Source of the DNA: an uncultured Gemmata sp.
GTDB lineage: Bacteria; Planctomycetota; Planctomycetia; Gemmatales; Gemmataceae
NCBI GenBank assembly: GCA_937924775.1
Contig: CALDUT010000015.1
Span: 1-42,250, forward strand
DNA: 42,250 nt
Direction of reading: 5' to 3'
The notes under the pieces were generated by a model, which searched no databases, was not told where the DNA came from, and saw only the letters and a list, made by a program, of their open reading frames with translations. This document shows positions 26,301 to 34,438 of the stretch, one piece after another. Both the position numbers and the translations under genes were made by a program. How positions within the stretch are numbered: the first letter of the stretch is position 1; every line of letters begins with the position of its first letter.

Positions 26301-27461
26301 AATTGTGGGGTCAGGATTGAAGCTATAGCCGCGGTTACCGTACTGGGCGTAAGGCCCGGAATGGACCGGGGAACGATCGTTGGCGTAAATGACGTGGCAG
26401 GCCGTACATCCGCTGGAACGGTAGTCGCCGGGTTGGTCATTGGTGCCCAGGAAGTTGAGGGTGGGGTCGAACAGGCGGGTTTTGTTAGCACTGACCAACA
26501 CGGGATCGGTGCGGTTCATTGTCCCCAGCCCCCGGGTACTGAGGCGGGTTCGTGGCCGCCCGGGTTCTTCGAGCCGCTCCGGAATGCCGATTTCGGGAAA
26601 GAACCGCCCCCCCGGTTCAAAGAACCGGTAGATGTTCGCCGGCTGGAAAATTTCGTAGCGGGGAAGCGGATCCAGTTGAGCAATCACTCCGCGTTTCTTT
26701 TCCTCTTCACTAGGCGGTGGATAGGTCTTCAGTCGTAGTGCCCCGCCGTGCATCCCATAGGCTTCCCCTACGACGGCTTGTTTCACCGGGAGCGTTCCGT
26801 TGTTGTAAGCGGCCGCTCCCCACAACATACAACCGGTGGTCATGATCTGCTTGCGGTTCACCTGGACTTCTTTGGGATGACAACCGATCGTGCCACAACT
26901 GATGTGAGCAATCCGAAAATCGCCCGGATTGACAAACCGAATGAACTCGGGAGACTCGTTATTCAACAAGGTGTAAGACCGTACCGGATTGGCCGAACTG
27001 AGCCAAAACTGGGGATGTCGCGGCAACACGTGGGCTTTGTTCTTCTCGATAGCGGTGGCATCCCCGCCGTGGCAATCGGTACAACCGATGCGGAGGGTCT
27101 CCTTGCCGTGCGGATCGGCAACGCCCTTGTGGCAAGCCAAGCAACCAGCCGACTTCGCATACGCTTCGGCAGCGGTTTGCTTCATCAATTCGACCTTAGC
27201 CCATTCGGGTGGCATGGGGAACGGATCTGCCGGATCGGTGGACCAATCGGGATTTTTCAAGTCGCGGGTTCCGTCACCGCGGGGCAACAGGTGCTGCACG
27301 GCAGACGTCGAAGCGGGTTTGGTTCCCGGTTGGCGTGCGTATGCCGCGAATGCCCCCACCACGGCCACCACCGCCAGCGGGAGGAACATCAACCACCATT
27401 GTGGCTTTCGGGAACGAATGGTCGTCGGTGTCTGGAATTGGACAATCCGGGCCCCATCCAT
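23400..27461 (-). CDS. Giant decahaem cytochrome c with LVIVD-type beta-propeller
   Basis: A 1353-residue protein. A signal anchor lies at about 22-41. Ten haem c sites span about residues 107-860: nine CXXCH and one CX4CH (G-T-I-G, third in order). Two of them are close together in the segment beginning C-M-T-C-H. The region from about 950 to 1270 has repeats of the LVIVD type, for example G-L-V-V-V-N-I-D-D-P, G-I-K-V-L-D-I-T-D-L and G-L-V-I-L-D-I-T-K-A, each preceded by an A-Y-V or A-Y-I strand; this predicts a beta-propeller. The tail is strongly basic (R-R-R-T-K-R-R-R-R-R). ATG 27461 has GGGGGAGG at good spacing; GTG 27470 is too close to it. The likely site is periplasmic or cell-surface. 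It may form part of an electron conduit with the facing operon; the propeller may hold a partner. Confidence 0.88.
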   Translation of the reverse strand: MDGARIVQFQTPTTIRSRKPQWWLMFLPLAVVAVVGAFAAYARQPGTKPASTSAVQHLLPRGDGTRDLKNPDWSTDPADPFPMPPEWAKVELMKQTAAEAYAKSAGCLACHKGVADPHGKETLRIGCTDCHGGDATAIEKNKAHVLPRHPQFWLSSANPVRSYTLLNNESPEFIRFVNPGDFRIAHISCGTIGCHPKEVQVNRKQIMTTGCMLWGAAAYNNGTLPVKQAVVGEAYGMHGGALRLKTYPPPSEEEKKRGVIAQLDPLPRYEIFQPANIYRFFEPGGRFFPEIGIPERLEEPGRPRTRLSTRGLGTMNRTDPVLVSANKTRLFDPTLNFLGTNDQPGDYRSSGCTACHVIYANDRSPVHSGPYAQYGNRGYSFNPDPTIPKKESGHPIQHQFTNSIPTSQCMVCHVHPGTTVMNSYIGYMWYDEESDAAFIYPAKQKNPTAEELIRSMLRNPNESAARSNLSDPEFLAELSQLNPHLTKVHFADFHGHGWAYRAVFKKDRHGQWIDHKGNPVGPPDARKMAAAVEWPLKAKKFHQDMKFPDPVQGPRQARDAETRLDEQCRNGLPVHLLDIHMEKGMHCVDCHFSQDGHGNNRLHMEVRAAIEIQCVDCHGTTSSYTTLRTSGPASYTSSPDGKGRNLLALRTPFGTPRFEVREGPNGTKRFFQNSAVEKGLQWEIVQVKDTIDPQHPRYNEKSALAKTVRFEPGTGKMVWGDLPADGHCAHSNDNMTCMTCHSAWNPSCFGCHLPQRANIKAPMLHGDGDIQRNYTAYNFQTLRDCTYMLARDGDATGNKINPSRSSCAIHVTSYNGNREAIYTQQPTISGGGFSGIAFSTNVPHTVRGRGARETKSCTDCHVSKENDNNAILAQLLMHGTGMMNFMGKYAWVAAGEEGLFGVVVTESTEPQAVFGSDLHYYAYPDQYKKHAAAGGLLKQAYEHPGRDIATGVTRPLKKSEVLMVQHRSEYLFAACGEGGVRVFDIAFIDDKAFAERIITAPVSPVGQKFYVDTKYAQWVAFPTTATLDPNRKVLPTNNEQPIHPMYKYAFIADKYEGMIVVDIMTTLDGNPVNNFLKKEVCFNPDGLLYDARHIQIIGHYAYVSCDIGLVVVNIDDPKDPKIESIIDEKYLKRPRMVAAQFRYAYVCDEEGIKVLDITDLAKPVPQAVLRMAEAHSIYLARTYAYIAAGSRGLVILDITKADEPRVDQIFDAKGHINDARSVQLAITYNSLFAYIADGKNGLRVVQLFSPQTPGYEGFSVRPTPRLVATYRLPHGGKVINVARALDRDRAVDENGHQIGVFGRVGARPLNEAEQRKMYLRNGKLWVVSDNPKDTALYEERRRTKRRRRRIVRL

Positions 27462-27861
27462 GTGCGACACCCTCCCCCGAATGAGGCTTCCTCGCCCTGG
27501 CGGAAGCGATTTCCGTGCGAAGGTTTCGCCTCATACCACAGTTCCGAGGTTTGTCAAGTCAATTTTCTAGCATTCACCCCCGGAGTTGCAGTAAATATCT
27601 CTGTGTGAAGGATTTACGCTGCTATCAGCGATCGTGTCTTCGAGGACACTGAGGACGGCTTTTGAGGTTATTAGGGGCAGGCTCGGTCCGCTCCAGCTGG
27701 CGAGCAGATGGGGCTTCCGAAAACGTCACGCAGTAGCTTTGCCCTTGCTCGCAAGGGGCGAATTGCTCTAATAAAGTTATCCAACCTCGTTGCCCCGGGA
27801 TGAATTTCCTTCGCGAGGGGCTGCCACCGGCCATTCCCATTGCACGCGAGTGACTCTCACC
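27462..27861. other. Divergent intergenic region
   Basis: 400 bp between the giant cytochrome (minus) and the DUF1501 gene (plus). It should contain both promoters. I see a weak GC-rich hairpin at 27742-27760 (GCCCTTG, CTCG loop, CAAGGGGC) without a T run, and a small hairpin at 27634-27649. No gene is evident. Confidence 0.4.
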
Positions 27862-29208
27862 ATGCCGACAATCGTGAACCGCCGCGAGATGTTACAAATC
27901 GGTTACGCGGGCCTCTTGGGTGCCGGCCTCTCGTCGTTGGCTTTCGCTCAACAGCCTCCGCTACGGGCACAACGTCAGCCGCCCCAGTCTGTGATTCTCG
28001 TTTTCCTGACCGGCGCGGCCAGCCATCTGGAAACCTTCGATCCCAAACCGGATGCTCCTGAGGAAATTCGCGGGGAATTCAAGGCGATTACCACCAAAAC
28101 CCCCGGATTGCTCGTTTGTGAACATTTGCCCAAACTGGCGGCGCGGTCGCACCTGTACTCGGTAATCCGCTCCTTGGCACACCGGGAGAACAACCATCTG
28201 GTAGCCACGCACCATGTTCTCACCGGTCACATGCAACCCGGGGCGTTCTTCGACAAAATCGCCTCACGTGATGACTTCCCGAACTACGCCGGGGGCCTCT
28301 GCTACTTCCGCGAGCCACCCCCAGGCACCCCCTGCGGTGTGAACCTGCCGACCTATCTCATGGAAGGCTCATTGCTGTGGCCCGGGCAACATGGGGGTTT
28401 TCTGGGGCCCAAGCACGATGTGTTACAAATCACACAAAACCCCAATCGCCCCGATTTCCGCGTGGAGAATCTGCGACCGGCCCCCGGTTTGGCCGTCGAT
28501 CAGCTCGCCGACCGCGTCACCCTTCTTGAGGCCATCAATTCCCAGCAAAAATGGCTGGCCCAAGCCGCAGAGACGCAAAAACTCACGGATCAACAGCGTC
28601 AAGCCGTGAATGTACTCACCTCTGGTAAAGTCGCGAAAGCCTTCGAGATGGATCAAGAACCGGCGAAAACCCGCGATCGCTACGGGCGGCACCCTTTCGG
28701 ACAATCCTGTTTGCTGGCCCGGCGGCTGATCGAAGCCGGTGTTCCAGTCGTTCAAGCCAATATGGGGCATGTCCAGAATTGGGACAACCACAGCCAGCTG
28801 TTCCAACGGATGAAAAACGACCTGCTCCCTCCCTTGGATACCGCCGTCTCGGCCCTACTCGACGATTTGCACGACCGCGGTTTGCTCGCCAGCACTCTGG
28901 TTGTCATGTTGGGGGAATTTGGCCGCGAGCCGAAGATCAACAAAGACGCGGGCCGTGAACACTGGGCCCCGTGTTTCTGTGGTCTTTTCGCGGGCGCCGG
29001 CGTTCGCGGTGGCCAGGTGATCGGCAAAAGCGATGCCTCGGCAGCCTACCCAGCCACCACCCCATATTCCCCAGACGATCTGGGAGCGACGATTTACACG
29101 GTCTTGGGAATTGACCCGCACGCGGAGGTTTTCGACCGGCTCCATCGCCCGGTACAACTCAACCGTGGCTCGGTCATTCGGCCGCTGTTTGACGGTGCAA
29201 CGGAGTAA
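27862..29208 (+). CDS. DUF1501 family exported protein
   Basis: A 448-residue protein with a twin-arginine-type signal (N-R-R-E-M-L-Q-I then a hydrophobic stretch ending A-F-A-Q-Q). It belongs to the DUF1501 family, sulfatase/alkaline-phosphatase-like proteins greatly expanded in planctomycetes. Visible landmarks are L-T-G-A-A-S-H-L-E-T-F-D-P-K-P near residue 55, E-N-N-H-L-V-A-T-H-H-V-L-T-G, and the late M-L-G-E-F-G-R-E-P-K-I-N with G-R-E-H-W-A-P-C. DUF1501 genes often pair with a DUF1553/DUF1549 cytochrome gene; here the neighbour is the giant decahaem protein instead. The enzymatic activity is unknown. ATG 27862 is chosen because it places the signal at the N-terminus. Confidence 0.88.
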   Translation: MPTIVNRREMLQIGYAGLLGAGLSSLAFAQQPPLRAQRQPPQSVILVFLTGAASHLETFDPKPDAPEEIRGEFKAITTKTPGLLVCEHLPKLAARSHLYSVIRSLAHRENNHLVATHHVLTGHMQPGAFFDKIASRDDFPNYAGGLCYFREPPPGTPCGVNLPTYLMEGSLLWPGQHGGFLGPKHDVLQITQNPNRPDFRVENLRPAPGLAVDQLADRVTLLEAINSQQKWLAQAAETQKLTDQQRQAVNVLTSGKVAKAFEMDQEPAKTRDRYGRHPFGQSCLLARRLIEAGVPVVQANMGHVQNWDNHSQLFQRMKNDLLPPLDTAVSALLDDLHDRGLLASTLVVMLGEFGREPKINKDAGREHWAPCFCGLFAGAGVRGGQVIGKSDASAAYPATTPYSPDDLGATIYTVLGIDPHAEVFDRLHRPVQLNRGSVIRPLFDGATE

Positions 29209-29273
29209 ATCCCCCAGCAACCGTATCGACCATGCCACTGAGTGAATACCCCCGGCGACGCGGATCACGCACC

Positions 29274-30215
29274 ATGCTTGTTCGATCGATTCTGGCTCCA
29301 CTGGCCTTTCTCACCTGGGTTGTCACCGCGTCCGCGGCCAACCCGACGGTGGAAATCCGCCCCCACTGGAAAACGGGCGAGGCCATTCGCTACCAAATGA
29401 CTAAAACACATATACGTGAGTTTGACGGCAAGGTTCTCCGCAAATTTCAAACGACAACCCCCGTGGAGGTAGAGGTTGTCGAAGTGGATGAGGACGGTAT
29501 CGTTCTCCGCTGGCGGCAAGGCAGCACCACTTTCGACGACCCCAAACAGGACGACGACCCGGTCGCCCGCACCGTCTACCTGATGGTCAAAGCCCTCGAC
29601 ATCGACTTGCAACTCGATACCGAAGGCGTTCTCATCGGTTTACGCAACTGGAAAGAACTCCGCGGCACCGGCCATAAGGTGCAGGAAGCAGTACTCAACC
29701 AAATGGCCAAAAGCGGCGTGGCCAAATCCACCATCGACACCGTGCGGAAAGAAACCGACAAACTCTTCGCCACCCAAGAATCCCTCGAAGCGGCCTTCCT
29801 ACCCCACCCGGCCCTGTTGGTGTTTCCCCTCGGCACAAGCTACGAATTGGGCCAAACCTTCCGCTACGAAACGAGCATTCCCAACATTTTCGGAGGTGAA
29901 ACTCCCTTCCCGGCCCTCGGCGAATACCAACTCAAAGCCCTTGATCCTGACACCGACCATGCCACAATCGTTTTCAAGCAAACGCTCCATCCCAAAGACT
30001 CCCCCCGGGTCGTGGAAGAGTGGCTGGCCGCGGAAGCCAAAAAAACCGGTAAGCCGGCCCCCAAAGACCTTCCTGATATTCAAATTGAGGATGTTTTGGA
30101 GTATGACATCGATGGGAAAACCGGGTGGGTGAAAACCGTGACCCACACCCGTACCGGGAAAATGGAGAAGTTGATCCACACGGAAACGGTCACGCTCACT
30201 CGCAAAACACCCTAA
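29274..30215 (+). CDS. Secreted protein of unknown function, 313 residues
   Basis: The N-terminal signal peptide M-L-V-R-S-I-L-A-P-L-A-F-L-T-W-V-V-T-A-S-A-A is followed by a beta-rich domain. Alternating strands and charged turns (E-V-E-V-V-E-V-D-E-D-G-I-V-L-R-W) and a Lys-rich central helix are visible. The style matches planctomycete exported beta-rich proteins of no known function. It lies 65 bp after the DUF1501 gene and 42 bp before another small secreted protein, so the three may be co-transcribed. ATG 29274 is used because it begins the signal peptide. Confidence 0.75.
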   Translation: MLVRSILAPLAFLTWVVTASAANPTVEIRPHWKTGEAIRYQMTKTHIREFDGKVLRKFQTTTPVEVEVVEVDEDGIVLRWRQGSTTFDDPKQDDDPVARTVYLMVKALDIDLQLDTEGVLIGLRNWKELRGTGHKVQEAVLNQMAKSGVAKSTIDTVRKETDKLFATQESLEAAFLPHPALLVFPLGTSYELGQTFRYETSIPNIFGGETPFPALGEYQLKALDPDTDHATIVFKQTLHPKDSPRVVEEWLAAEAKKTGKPAPKDLPDIQIEDVLEYDIDGKTGWVKTVTHTRTGKMEKLIHTETVTLTRKTP

Positions 30216-30257
30216 CCTGTGCACACACAGTGACTCTGCGTGCCAAGAAAGGTTCCC

Positions 30258-30767
30258 ATGCGTCCCATTCTCACTATTTCCATTCTGCTGTTAGGCTACG
30301 GAGTAACTGTCAGTTTCGCCGCGGATAAGGACAAATACCGATCCCAAACCGGCAAGTTCGCGATCCAATTTCCGGCCGGAGAGAAAATTTTCACTGATAC
30401 CAAAAAAGCCGGCGGTAACCTCGACATGCATTTCGCGGTCGTGGAGAAGGACGGCCAGACGTACATCGCAATGTACATGGATTTGCCCAAGGAAGCCAAG
30501 GACATCCCGCCCAAGGTGATTCTCGACGGGGCGGAGAAGGGTGCGGTCGATCAAAGCGGTGGCAGCGTGGAAATCTCCAAGGACATTGAGTTTGGCAAAA
30601 AGAAACTGCCAGGGCGCGAATTTGTCACCGACAAGGACGGGGCCAAAGTGAAGACCCGCGTCATCATCCATCAAACCCGCGTCTATATGTTAGCCGTCAG
30701 CGGCTCTCAGAAATTCCTCACCCAGGAGGGGACAAAATTCCTCGATAGCTTCGAAATCATTGAATAA
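30258..30767 (+). CDS. Small secreted protein of unknown function, 169 residues
   Basis: A signal peptide (M-R-P-I-L-T-I-S-I-L-L-L-G-Y-G-V-T-V-S-F-A-A) precedes a compact domain opening with F-A-I-Q-F-P-A-G-E-K. That F-x-x-x-F-P-x-x-x pattern, the run of beta strands and the ending F-L-D-S-F-E-I are shared by a widespread class of small exported bacterial proteins without known function. AAGAAAGG upstream may be the ribosome site. It is probably the last gene of the cluster beginning with DUF1501. Confidence 0.75.
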   Translation: MRPILTISILLLGYGVTVSFAADKDKYRSQTGKFAIQFPAGEKIFTDTKKAGGNLDMHFAVVEKDGQTYIAMYMDLPKEAKDIPPKVILDGAEKGAVDQSGGSVEISKDIEFGKKKLPGREFVTDKDGAKVKTRVIIHQTRVYMLAVSGSQKFLTQEGTKFLDSFEIIE

Positions 30768-31126
30768 TCCTTACGGTCTGATTCATCCTGCGGATGACTT
30801 CGCCAGATATCGGCCTAGGACCGATCCTTCGGTCGCTGTTAGGGTTACGCCAGGACGGAGAAGGCTGAGTGGCGCTAGCGCAGCGTTCAGTGTCGGTACC
30901 CACTCGAACCTGAGAATCCCAAAAATCCCGAATGCGGACGGTCACCAATCACGCAGAAGGCATCGATGCATGCATTAAAAAGGTAGTAAAATACATTAAA
31001 ATTCGTGTAAAAAATGTCCGTCCGTAGTTGATCAACGTGGACAATTACAAATGAGCGGCTGAAAAGCCAAAGTCACACTTCGTGGCTGTAGTGCTGAACT
31101 ACGACAACCTGGGCCAAAGCCTTTTG
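30768..31126. other. Intergenic region without a recognisable gene
   Basis: 359 bp between two convergent genes. It includes an AT-rich stretch near 30970-31010 and the palindrome ATGCATGCAT at 30966-30975. I see no convincing terminator or gene. Confidence 0.4.
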
Positions 31127-31843
31127 TCAACAACCATGGGTTCCGTTCGCGTTCTCGCTAGGGCGAAGGTGGGGGCTGTGTTGCACGACCACCCGGTCGC
31201 CATCCTGGATGAGAAGGTAGGGCGTCATCTGAAGAAATAGCCCCGTTTCCACGACACCAGGGATACTGCGGATGTCGCGATCGGTGGTGATCGGATCGTT
31301 CAGCGGGCCGATGCGGCAATCGAGAATGTGATTGCCGTTATCGGTGATGAAGAGTTGCCCGTTCCGTAGTCGCGGCTGCGGATCAAACCCCAAGGACTGT
31401 AACCGCCGCTTCACGGGCGTTCGTGCGAAGGGTACCACTTCCACCGGCAAAATGCCGCGAGTACCCAACACCGGCACCAGTTTTTCAGCACCCACGAGAA
31501 TCACCCTCTGCCGTGCCACGGATGCCACCACTTTCTCACGAAGTAACGCTCCCCCATAGCCTTTGATCAAGTTCCCCGCGGGGTCCACCTCATCCGCACC
31601 ATCTACACAAATATCCACATACTCGATCTCGTCAAAATGTGTCAGCGGAATACCCAGTTGGGTGGCCAACGCGGCTGAGGCTTCAGAGGTGGGAATTCCG
31701 CGTACGGAGAAACCCTGACGGACACGCTCCCCAAGGGCATGAATGAACGCTGTCGCAGCCCGCCCGGTACCCAATCCTATAACGCTGTGTGGAGATATGA
31801 GGTCCAAAGCCCGTTGTGCAATCGCTTCCGTAGGCTGTGGCAT
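31127..31843 (-). CDS. rpiA: Ribose-5-phosphate isomerase A
   Basis: It interconverts ribose 5-phosphate and ribulose 5-phosphate in the pentose phosphate pathway, in the cytoplasm. Family landmarks are G-L-G-T-G-R-A-A-T-A-F-I near residue 23, D-G-A-D-E-V-D-P with the catalytic Asp region, and K-G-Y-G-G-A-L-L-R-E-K. The late P-G-V-V-E-T-G-L-F segment is also conserved. Length is 238 with a normal N-terminus at ATG 31843; the frame is open 31 codons upstream but those residues look non-coding. It stands alone. Confidence 0.95.
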   Translation of the reverse strand: MPQPTEAIAQRALDLISPHSVIGLGTGRAATAFIHALGERVRQGFSVRGIPTSEASAALATQLGIPLTHFDEIEYVDICVDGADEVDPAGNLIKGYGGALLREKVVASVARQRVILVGAEKLVPVLGTRGILPVEVVPFARTPVKRRLQSLGFDPQPRLRNGQLFITDNGNHILDCRIGPLNDPITTDRDIRSIPGVVETGLFLQMTPYLLIQDGDRVVVQHSPHLRPSENANGTHGC

Positions 31844-31920
31844 CGCTGCTCCCGTTGGCTGTCCGATCACGATTATGATGACCACGGCCACCTTCGCCAA
31901 GCAGAATTCATCGCAGGGGT

Positions 31921-32157
31921 ATGTCACAAGACACACTCTCGGAACATTACTTCAGACTCGCGGACCAAATCCGCCGATGGGAATATCCAGGGCACACCCC
32001 GCCCGGAATACCCTATCAGGAAGATGGCTGGCCCCCCGCTTCAATAGGAGACGGCAATGACGCAGGTAGACTGAGAGACGTTTCAATGGCGCCGAAGGGC
32101 CGAGGTCGTCTGAGACGCTTATCCAATAAGCCCTGGCGGGTAGCCTATCGGACATGA
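31921..32157 (+). pseudogene. Possible truncated hypothetical gene cut by IS remnant
   Basis: The first 45 or so codons (M-S-Q-D-T-L-S-E-H-Y-F-R-L-A-D-Q-I-R-R-W-E-Y-P) look protein-like in composition. The frame then runs into the left flank of the transposase remnant, where it becomes Arg-rich and implausible. It may be the 5' end of a gene interrupted by the insertion. No family is recognised, and it may be chance. Confidence 0.25.
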
Positions 32158-32590
32158 ATAGGACCCCATACCCGACCGACCTGACCGACCGCCAGTGGAC
32201 GCCGATCGCCCCGCACTTGCCCAAGCCGAAGCCCGGCGGTCGGACCCCGAAGTACACCCGCCGGCAGATGGTCAACGCCATCCCCTATCAGGCCCGCAAC
32301 GGGTGCGTCTGGCCGGCACCGCCCTGCGAACTGCCGCTACCCCAGATCGTGTTCCACTACTTCCGCCGGTGGCAGGCCGACGACACCTGGGACCCCGGAT
32401 CCACGATGCCCTCCACATGAAGGTCCGGCCAGCGGCCGGGAAGAAGCCGAAGCCGTCCGCGCGGCTGTTATGTTAAAGGAGTACGAGCGGACGCTGGTAA
32501 GCAGCGAGGCGTTCATTAAGGTCGCCAAGATGCACCTCATGATCCACCGGCTCAAGCGGTGAGATTCATCCATTGTGGACAGGCTCTCAG
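32110..32590 (+). mobile_element. Degenerate IS5-type insertion sequence
   Basis: The transposase remnant is bracketed by an imperfect inverted repeat. The left end CTGAGACGCTTATCCAA starts at 32110. The right end, read on the minus strand from 32590, is CTGAGAGCCTGTCCACAAT. A second left candidate, CTGAGAGACGTTTCAATGG at 32071, also resembles the right end, so the true boundary is uncertain. No target duplication was identified. Confidence 0.45.
32154..32562 (+). pseudogene. IS5-family (DUF4096-type) transposase remnant
   Basis: The N-terminus from ATG 32154 (Y-P-T-D-L-T-D-R-Q-W then H-L-P-K-P-K-P-G-G-R) is the N-terminal domain of IS5-type transposases. The frame shifts at about 32385-32396 and continues as R-I-H-D-A-L-H. 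It then jumps to a third frame for the normal C-terminus (Y-E-R-T-L-V-S-S-E-A-F-I-K-V-A-K-M then R-L-K-R and stop at 32562). The DDE catalytic core is missing, so this is an inactive, internally deleted copy. Confidence 0.85.
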
Positions 32591-32726
32591 AGAGGATTGA
32601 ACGTTGGTATTGCACGTTCGAGACCGCGCGACGGTGTCCCAACCCGCAAAATCTCAAATCACTCTACCACGGCACAATCATACTCACTAATGAGGGCCAT
32701 ATCGCCGCAAGGTCGGCAACAGGTAG

Positions 32727-33243
32727 CTCCTCCACAAAAACCGCATCGGTGCTCCTTTCGAGCGTGCTGTGGCGCATCGGGTACGGCAATGGTTGGAACG
32801 CGTGCAACACGCGGCAGTCCAATCAGCTTGGGCCGGTATGACAGTGGCCCGAGAAGATTCCCCAAACCAGCACGAAGCCGAGTTGGATGCGTTGATCGTG
32901 CTGAAAATAGCGTCTTGGTCGCTTTGGAATGCAAAGCCGCATTGGTGGACCACCGGGAGTTGGAGGTGAACTTTCCCGATTACGCCAAGCGACCTCGTGG
33001 CTGACGGAGCCGATGATCCTCATACCCCTTTATAGGCGTCAATTCCATACATCGTCGTTTCAGCAGCAACATCAAAACCAATCAGGAATCGTGGAGCGAT
33101 TGGGCCCCGACGGGGTCATCGTCTTCACTTGGCCCAAGCAGCCGACTCATTCCATAATCGCGAATGCCTTTTCGACCGAGACGTTCGAGTGCCCGGATTT
33201 CGAAACAGCATTCAATCGCTTACTGAGCAGTTACGGTCTGTAA
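32727..33243 (+). pseudogene. Frameshifted PD-(D/E)XK nuclease remnant, DUF1887-like
   Basis: Three frames join into one protein. Frame one (from 32727) reads G-A-P-F-E-R-A-V-A-H-R-V-R-Q-W-L and ends near 32900 in H-E-A-E-L-D-A-L-I-V-L. Frame two continues N-S-V-L-V-A-L-E-C-K-A-A to about 32990. Frame three runs from L-T-E-P-M-I-L-I-P-L-Y to F-E-C-P-D-F-E-T-A-F and the stop at 33243. The E-L-D ... E-C-K spacing is the PD-(D/E)XK nuclease signature. The layout resembles the nuclease half of DUF1887/Card1-like proteins, some of which are CRISPR-linked. The N-terminal CARF-like part is not seen. Two frameshifts make it inactive. Family assignment at this level is tentative. Confidence 0.5.
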
Positions 33244-34438
33244 TGGTTGCTGGTCATTCGTGGTAGCTCAGGCGATCGCCCTTGGTGCTATCGCCGGCGC
33301 GTAATTTCTGAATGAATCGCAGACGCAGTAGCGCCCGTTAGCTGCGTACGCGAATTTGTGTGAGGGTGTCAATTTTCACTTCCAGGGCTTGAAGCCAAGA
33401 AGAAGGTCCGCTCGTGTTCGGCCCACGCCAGGAAGTTGGGCACCAGAAAGGGTAAGCATGGCGACAGCGCGGCCAAGGTCGATGTTTGATCGGTTGCGGG
33501 GAATTAGCTCCACAGGCCATACCAACCGAGAACAACCAAACTTTGCCGAGGAGAGCATGCCGGGACAAGTTTCAAATCGTCGTGAACAAAATAGTCGCGC
33601 CAGTCGAGATTCAACTCGACAACGTGTTGCGTACGAGGGGACCGGTGGTCAACAGGCTCGGTTTCGTTGGCTAAAGTGTCGTGGAGTCGATGCCGGAGTT
33701 TGATATCTGTAATCGCGTATGACCCGACGGACCCAAACCTGAAGGGAGCAGCCCAGCCGGGCATCGAATAATCCCCACCATTATTGTACCGGTTGGTGTT
33801 GTGTCGCCTCCTTGGCCAATTGCTGATTACCGCGCGTCAACGGCAAAGCAAAACCAAACTGTCCACAATCATCGTTTCCTCAGATGCCGCCATTCATGGG
33901 TGACTCCCCCTCGGTAGAAAAACTGGCACGGAAGCTGTTCTGGAGTCGCAAAACTGGAGGAGTCATTTCCCGCAGGGCCATGATTCGCCATTTTGTTGCA
34001 CTATAAGGCCTATCATTCAGCGCGGCAACGTCAGAAACAATTTTGGTCTGAACAGAATGATTTGGTCAGCACAAGAGGATTGGTTGCTCACCACCCACCG
34101 TACATACACATAAAAAATTGTACCACAAACTTCCGGGATTCCTTAAACCATTATTCAACTTGCCAGAGATACCGAAGGACCATATCCAACAGCGACCATT
34201 CCTGCCACCTTCTTATTACCTTCATTTCTTTGTCATTTGACTGATTTGACCTTCCGTTCAAACGGACCATCCCGAGAATTTGAACAACATCAAGCGTTTC
34301 ATGATTCCATAAAGAGGGATTCACGCAATCTCACATGAGAGGTAGCTCAATGGCAAGATGGTGTCCTCTGCAATCAGGGTGACGACCACCCACCCAAGGC
34401 GGGTTGCCACCGTTTTCAGGCAGCTACACGTCTGTGGG
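33244..34438. other. 1.2-kb region without an intact gene
   Basis: Only short, mutually inconsistent frames are present on both strands, and the DNA is more AT-rich than its surroundings, especially 33990-34330. A minus-strand stretch at about 33380-33764 gives two protein-like frames that could join through a frameshift, but I recognise no family. A six-base hairpin (GGCGAT/ATCGCC) lies at 33271-33295. I read this as decayed mobile or accessory DNA. Confidence 0.5.

Noticed and set aside
27742-27760. GC-rich hairpin as intrinsic terminator
   Set aside because: It lies in a divergent promoter region, has a bulge and no T run, so termination is unlikely.
33338-33764. Minus-strand frames that could join into one protein
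   Set aside because: The joined translation is protein-like but matches no family I know, and the plus-strand frames are equally long, so no gene call is made.
34335-34420. tRNA-like stretch (GGTAGCTCAATGGCA, then CTCTGCAATC resembling a GCA anticodon loop)
   Set aside because: The D-stem partner is missing, the anticodon stem has only about four pairs with an eight-base loop, and there is no T-loop TTCGA or matching acceptor stem. At most it is a decayed tRNA-Cys fragment.
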